Source: Gnetum montanum
Lineage: Eukaryota > Streptophyta > Gnetopsida > Gnetales > Gnetaceae
DNA length: 64,000 bases
Direction: 5' to 3'
NCBI GenBank assembly: GCA_015680685.1
Contig: MNCI01008071.1
Span: 180,372-244,371, forward strand
The translations under genes were made by a program, and so were the position numbers. The notes below the pieces were generated by a model. That model was not told the origin of the DNA, made no database searches, and saw nothing but the letters and a program-made list of their open reading frames with translations. The stretch's first letter is position 1; the number at the start of each line of letters is the position of its first letter. This document shows positions 58,615 through 64,000 of the stretch, in pieces.

Positions 58615-59490
58615 TGATGAGTAGCAAGGTACCCCTTACACCCAACTATACGAATCACAAGCATTCACACACAATCCAATCGAATTCTGTGGATGGGACT
58701 AGTTATGCATCTAGATTATTATGTGTTGATCGCAGTTTGCTGTCTTCCCACTTGGACTAGTGATAGCTTTGTCACATATGGTTTAGTCAAAAGTGAGGCA
58801 TATGATATTTGATGTTGTTCGGCCTTATGCTACTCCTAATGAGAATGAAGAAATCAATTATTTAAGCTAATTAACAATAGAAAGTAAAGTCTAAACTAGC
58901 CTATGTGTGATGAGTATTAGTTCCTAACCATTCATCCATGCCTTAGATTTCGTGCAACTACTGCTAGGATTACCAAGTGTGCCATTATTGGGCATACCAA
59001 ACAATAACACCACAGGGTTACCAAGTAATTACACTTAAGCACTTGTGATTAGTCATACTCATTTTACTTAATGACAACAATAATAAAGAGCAATAAATGA
59101 TAAGCATTAACTAAGGGAAACATTAAGCATTTAAGTAATTAAAAACAATAATAAAGCTAAGTGGATGCTGCAATGATGAAAGTAATCTTGATTTTTATTG
59201 CCAAACATGTAATGTGTCCAAGTACATCACACTCGAATAAGGATGTCATACAATCACTTAACATCACACTTTAGGCATGCACTAGAAACTTAACAAAACT
59301 TGAAATCTATCTTCTTTCTACTACTAAAAACCTATATGAACCTATATCCCAACTATGCATCCGAGTGTTGTATTTATAGCCTAGCATAGAAGGGGTGATA
59401 TCAAATCCATGAAATTGGAGGTTGTGCCCTAATATCGGATACTTGACATTACCACTTTGATATCAAAGCCCTACTAAACATGATTCATAA
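58615..59490 (-). repeat. 3' LTR of element H
   Basis: Plus view TGATGAGTAGCAAGG...GATTCATAA, 876 bp. Minus-strand TATA box at 59371-59378, polyadenylation signal at 59194-59199, and decayed GATATC palindromes at 59397-59470. Confidence 0.82.
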
Positions 59491-59503
59491 TACCCCCATG
59501 ACT
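59491..59503 (-). other. Polypurine tract of element H
   Basis: Minus-strand AGTCATGGGGGTA next to the LTR, identical to B. Confidence 0.8.
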
Positions 59504-59677
59504 AAATGAAAACTCATCCTCAAGTTAAACAAAATGAGGAATAAGTTCTTTACAAAATATTGGGAAGGTATGAGATTATTGACTAACTTAAAGAAACATA
59601 AAAATTGACTCTTCCATGCTATAGTGGTGTTTTACAAAAATGGATACAACATAATAAAACAACAAAAGTGGGAAAGC

Positions 59678-62375
59678 TCATGTAGTTCCTACAGATGGTG
59701 ACTCTTCCATTGGCTGCCTCCCTTTGTGGTTAGGCTTCTAGAATTTTTCGAGATTTAGGAGTGCCTGCAACTTCTCCTCCTCCATTCTTAGGTCATGTAC
59801 TATCTAGGCTGATGAGTTGATGTGTGGTGGAACTAGTACATCCCAAAGACACAATAGCTAAGGGAACATTTGATTTACTTTCACATATGATGATGCAAAC
59901 TATCATTGTTCCTCAAATGATCTAGCCTTTTCTTTTAGTTCATAATAATTTTTTAATCTTTTGGCCAAGTTCAAGGCTACATCTCTTTTCCCATGGTAGT
60001 GAGCCTTAATTGTATCTAATTCTGAGTTTTTCCATGTGAAGTTTTTGTAGAACATCTTTCCTATTTGCAAATGCTTTTTCATATAGGACATAGGTGGCTG
60101 CTACTTGTTGTTCCAACTCATTTCTAGGCTAACTCACTATTAACATGGCAAGGTTTTCATAACAAAGCTTAGCCAATGCCATGTATTCTTTCAAATCTTC
60201 AATTTGTAGATCCTTATTCTTCACACCTGCTTGGTGGACCAGGGCATAGCTATCCAAGATGGGCTACTAGTTAGGATTCTACGTTGACATAGAACTGATG
60301 AAGGCCTTTGCCATCTAGATTTCTTTTTCATTAATCTATTCATAGATGTCAATCTTGTCTCAGAAGTACTCCTTTAGCTTCTCATGCTTTTTGGCCTTGT
60401 TTTGCATGCACTTATCTCAATTGCAGACTTTTGGCGTATTACATGCACCTCCTCCATTAAGAGGGTCTTACTCTCTTTGGCCAATCTAATTATATCCTAG
60501 TTGACCCTCACTACTTGCTCCCTCAACTAGTGAATACTTTCTTCTAAAATGTTTTTCTATTTCTTAATAGTGGTCAACCTTGCATTATCAGTAGCAAGTT
60601 ACTTTTTTTTCTACTTGTGTAGTGGTCAATGCCTTCACATGGGCATGTGCTTGTGCTTCAGTGGTTGAGGCATTCTAGACCACTTTCTCCTTTTCTTGTT
60701 TGGCAACTTTATTCTATTCAATCATTCAGCCCAACTAGTCTATTTGAAATGCTTCCAATTGGTTAGGCACAATGAATTGGGAAGAATCCCTTCTTTCATC
60801 TCTCAAGGTGATGAACTCTTATTGCAATCTATGCACTTCTACTTGTGTATGTTTTACCCTAGTCTATACCATGATTAGTTTTCCTTTTTTGGCCATGAGG
60901 TTGAAATGTACTGCAGTGACATCATTGGGGATGTCAAATAGAGTTTTCATAACTTATCTAGTTTGCAGCAATTTTTCAAGCACATCCTCATGGGCCGCAA
61001 GAGTCATTGAAGTCCTAGCTAACATTTATTCATCTCTAGTTCCACTCAAGTCTATCAAGGGTACAATGAGCACATTAAAGAATTCTTTAATTTGATCTAT
61101 GATAACTTTTGCTATGCCTACCACATCTTGGTGCTACATGACCACAAATGTGGCACCTTCTTCTATTTCAAGTGCAACTTGAAAAGATGCAACATTTTTA
61201 GAGATCTGCTATGAGCATTGGACTTCTTCTCCTGATTACAAAGAAATATGTCCCTTTATGGATCAACAAAAACTGTAGGCTGCATGGCATCATTGATGAC
61301 TCGAAAGAGGTTTGAATCATCTCTACCTCCCAAACCAAGAGTTTCATCTCTTCTCTATAGATGGCTTATTACAGGCCTATAATCTTGCGGTGGTGGTGGT
61401 GGTGGTGGAACTTGTGGCTCTTACCCTTGTTCTGGTTCTTTCTCTAGTTCCTTCTATAGCTCTTGTTCTAGCTCCTTTTCTAGTTCATCACCAAGGTCTT
61501 TTCTTGGTGCTGTTCAGTTGAGAAACTTAGAGAAAGAAGCATTTTGAGCCCTTCTAGGAACATCATTGGTATAACCCAGGATTCGAGCACACTTGCATAG
61601 TTTTCTAATTTGGCAAGGAAATGGAAATGTTAGCTTCTTTTCCTTTCTTTCCTCGAACCACCTTTGAATTTCCATGAAGTACAACTAGGCAAGATTGGTA
61701 TTGTATTTGACCATCAAGATTGCACTTCCTTTGGCAACAAAAGTTGATATTTTGTTGAGCCATTTAGTTGGGAAGAGGTGGTATGTGCCAATTTTAAAGT
61801 AGATAATCTCTTCTAGAGTTAACTCATTATATATTTTTTTTCTTTATTATATGTCTGCTTCAGCCATAGTTTCTTCGTTTTTGCATCAGACCTTGTGGAT
61901 AGATGCACTACCTTGGCCCCCACATTAGGTATTTTCAAGGCTTTTACAATGGTCTTAATTGAAAAGGAGATAGAAAATCTACCAATGTTGACTGAGGTAT
62001 CATTCCCCACTTTTAGAGAGGATGTATCATAGAGGGAATGCCTAAAGTTAAGTTTTGACTTCCTCAGGAACAAATGCCATGAATGGCCAGAAGTTCATTT
62101 CCATAATGACCATGGTCAACATGGATCTCTCTCGGATGGCTTGGAGGCATTATTGGGATAATGTGTTATCCTTTCACATGAGCCTATAGTTCTATAGCCT
62201 CCACTTGAATTAACTACCCTAAAGTAGGAGCCTCTTGATGAATGTTAAATGATTGGGCCCTTTTTTCTTCATGCTCAGATGGTGGGCCTTGTTCTCCTAG
62301 TTTGCCTCTGCCACCTCTCGAGTGTTTTCTTGCACCCTACCAAGGTCCTTCTTGTTCTCCTCTTTTTGGAGCTAT
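59678..62375 (-). pseudogene. Accessory coiled-coil ORF (H copy)
   Basis: Homologous to A 697-3483 along its length: HLSTRSDAKTKKLW, YFKIGTYHLFPTKW, FEERKEKKLTFPFPC, RILGYTNDV, a Glu/Pro repeat region (about 61385-61500), QDYRPVISHL, then the coiled coil and the tail PMEESPSVGTT. The start codon is ATA instead of ATG, and many stops and frameshifts are present. This is the most decayed of the three. It is useful as outgroup: codon 'DL*IQD', a stop in A and B, reads CAA (Gln) here. Confidence 0.75.
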
Positions 62376-62677
62376 TTTTAATCAATCAAGGAATTATTTT
62401 TACTAAGGTGTTTTCCATTTATCCTCAACAGGTCTATCCCTTACCCATGACCCTAGTTCTAGTAAGTTCTTAGCTAATGTAATTTCAAAGTTAGAATAAT
62501 TTCAAGAAAAATGTCCAAAAAGTGCTAACTTCTTTTATGACCCTTTGCAATTGGCTTCTTTTTCCTTATGCATGGCTTATAATGACAGTTATGAACCCTT
62601 GGGTGAGATAATTAAAAGTTCTAGCATAAATATAATTGATTGTTCAATAAGATACTTAAGGTTTTTAATGTTCTTAC
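62376..62677 (-). other. Predicted 5'-leader intron of accessory gene (H, degraded)
   Basis: Donor neighbourhood preserved on the minus strand (GCCAAAAAGGTATTATAAG before GGTAAGAAC, GT at 62677-62676). The acceptor CAG before the start is lost. Confidence 0.45.
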
Positions 62678-62929
62678 CCTTATAATACCTTTTTGGCGAT
62701 AGGAAATTTAAAAAAATTGGTATAAGTTTTCCACACAATCATCCTTCCTTGAATAAATTAAACACTCCAAGATCAAATAGGTTCAAAAATCATGAAAATC
62801 AAAGTTGCATGGAGCAAGATATCACATGTGGAAGTTGGTTGCACAGAGCTCTTTGTCAAGAAAAAAAAATTGCAAAAACTCCCCTACTTTCAATTGATGA
62901 TAATGAAATTTTTGAACATCATGGGGATG

Positions 62930-63030
62930 CTATATATATATTTTTATGGACCTGATATTGGGTAGCTGACATTGGGTATTCAATATCGACTCCCACCTGA
63001 TATCGAGTAGTTAATATCAAGGGTCTTGAA
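62930..63030 (-). promoter_or_regulatory. Internal promoter remnant of accessory gene (H)
   Basis: Minus-strand decayed palindromic blocks (GATATTAACTACTCGATATC at about 63000-63019, and GATATTGAATACCCAATGTC) lie upstream of a TATA-rich run ATATATATATAGC (about 62929-62942). The arrangement parallels A and B. Confidence 0.5.
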
Positions 63031-63331
63031 ATTTCATTTTATGAGGACATTCAACATGGAAAATGAAGCTTTGTGATTGGTTGAAAGGTTTCATGTAAAA
63101 TCCAAGGTTCTAAGGTAAGTGGAAATTCATATTTAGGCATCGGTAGTGTTAGAAGATGGAATCACAGGCATTAAAATCTTTGGAAGATGTAAGAAAAGGG
63201 ATATTGGAGTCAGGTTGTAGAACGAATAGGTTATATGATAAGGGAAGGTTTTGAGTTCATCATTTATGCACTTGGAAGGTTTAAGATGATGTGGTTATGT
63301 TAGAAAAGTACAAGTTACAACAATTATACAA

Positions 63332-63382
63332 GTGGATCCTCCCCAAAGTAGGCTTATATCCTTAATGCCCTTGTATAACCAC
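63332..63382 (-). other. Conserved 51-nt hairpin-ended motif (H copy)
   Basis: Minus-strand GTGG ... CCAC ends, core AAGGGCATTAAGGATATAAG and CTACTTTGGGGAGGATCCAC. Confidence 0.6.
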
Positions 63383-64000
63383 AACTAAAAATGTTTGTAG
63401 GCACCAAAGGGATTGAATTCAATGCATACTTATTGAACAAAACACACATGTTAAAACCACCAATTTGAGAAAATGACTCTATGTTACACAAAACCATAAG
63501 TTATGATCATATAGATAGTGAGATGAGATGGATTTAGAAAGGATTGTAGGAATTGGAATGTGAGGTTCCTTACCATAGGCATAATGAATCCTTGTGTATT
63601 ATTAAAGGTTAAAGTAATCATTAGCCCTTCTTTTCAAGATTCAAACCAAGTTCAAACCATGTTTCAGTGACATCACATTATTTTATCTCTTAGATTGACA
63701 ACCATAAGACTACACCCATTGCAAGGAGTAGCATCACTTAGCATTTTTTCCAAGGGAGGAGTTTGTTCATGATACACACTTTTTTTTTGAATTCTGAGAA
63801 GCCACCAACCTTCAAGCATGGGCAACACGTCTTTCTAGTGGGACCCTCAGAAATTTGTTTAGTGTCCTTTTATTTTATTCTTATTTATTTCAACCTTACT
63901 AGAGGACTACCTTTAGGCATGGGTAATATCTCTTTCTAGTGACATGGTAAGGCAACACTTATTTTCCTCTTGCTTCCATTTTTGTTAGATCTAGAAGGAT

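Larger units (their letters stand above)
58615..64000 (-). mobile_element. Element H: accessory-gene element, reverse, running off right edge
   Basis: Minus-strand order from right: upstream interior with the 51-nt motif, internal promoter, leader intron, accessory gene, polypurine tract, 3' LTR. The 5' LTR and gag lie outside the window. Same family as A and B. The right 600 bp (63400-64000) show no recognisable protein. Confidence 0.83.

Noticed and set aside
61312-61521. Leu/Val-rich plus-strand frame with apparent membrane segment
   Set aside because: It is the complement of the Glu/Pro-rich linker of the H accessory gene.

Overview
This window is plant nuclear DNA made almost entirely of nested, decayed LTR retrotransposons. 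I see no intact single-copy host gene. Low GC, very long LTR elements, deep nesting and heavy decay suggest a large, repeat-rich seed-plant genome, and a gymnosperm is plausible. The species cannot be read from the sequence. Two single N characters (46481 and 51325) look like assembly joins.

Layout, using element names of my own. (1) 1-4673: 3' part of element A (+), a Ty3/gypsy relative carrying a long coiled-coil accessory gene and its 3' LTR. (2) 4674-11548: element D (-), a related element with gag, protease and a truncated RT; A appears to sit inside D. (3) 11549-13082, 30408-31034 and 36729-about 37050: one Ty1/copia element, K, split by later insertions (D in its 5' LTR, G in its RNase H, E in its 3' LTR). 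(4) 13083-30407: element G (+), a 17.3-kb Tat/Ogre-type Ty3/gypsy element with 1.6-kb LTRs and a 5-bp duplication AATGC. It carries gag, protease, RT, two RNase H domains and integrase, plus an intron-containing gene on the opposite strand between protease and RT. (5) 31035-36728: element E (-), a non-autonomous element (TSD TATAT) carrying a CCR4-type deadenylase fragment instead of gag/pol. (6) 37305-45466: element B (+, TSD GTAAT), related to A, with a gag remnant and the accessory gene but no pol. (7) 46482-58115: element F (-), a second copy of the E family, interrupted by element C (+, 46887-53938, TSD CTTAT), a gag-protease element lacking RT. (8) 58615-64000: element H (-), a third accessory-gene element running off the right edge.

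A, B, C, D and H form one family: LTRs of about 0.8-1.0 kb beginning TGATGA and ending TCATCA, a primer site complementary to tRNA-Asp, a polypurine tract ATGGGGGTA, and clusters of GATATCGC palindromes just upstream of each TATA box. A, B and H also carry the accessory gene, which has its own promoter built from the same palindromes and a conserved 5'-leader intron. C and D lack that gene. All five elements are broken in pol or lack it, so any mobility would have had to come from copies elsewhere.

The most interesting systems are the palindrome-driven internal promoter and spliced leader of the A/B/H accessory gene, the multi-exon antisense gene of G with a likely FCP1/HAD phosphatase-like exon, and the CCR4-like gene fragment amplified by the E/F family.
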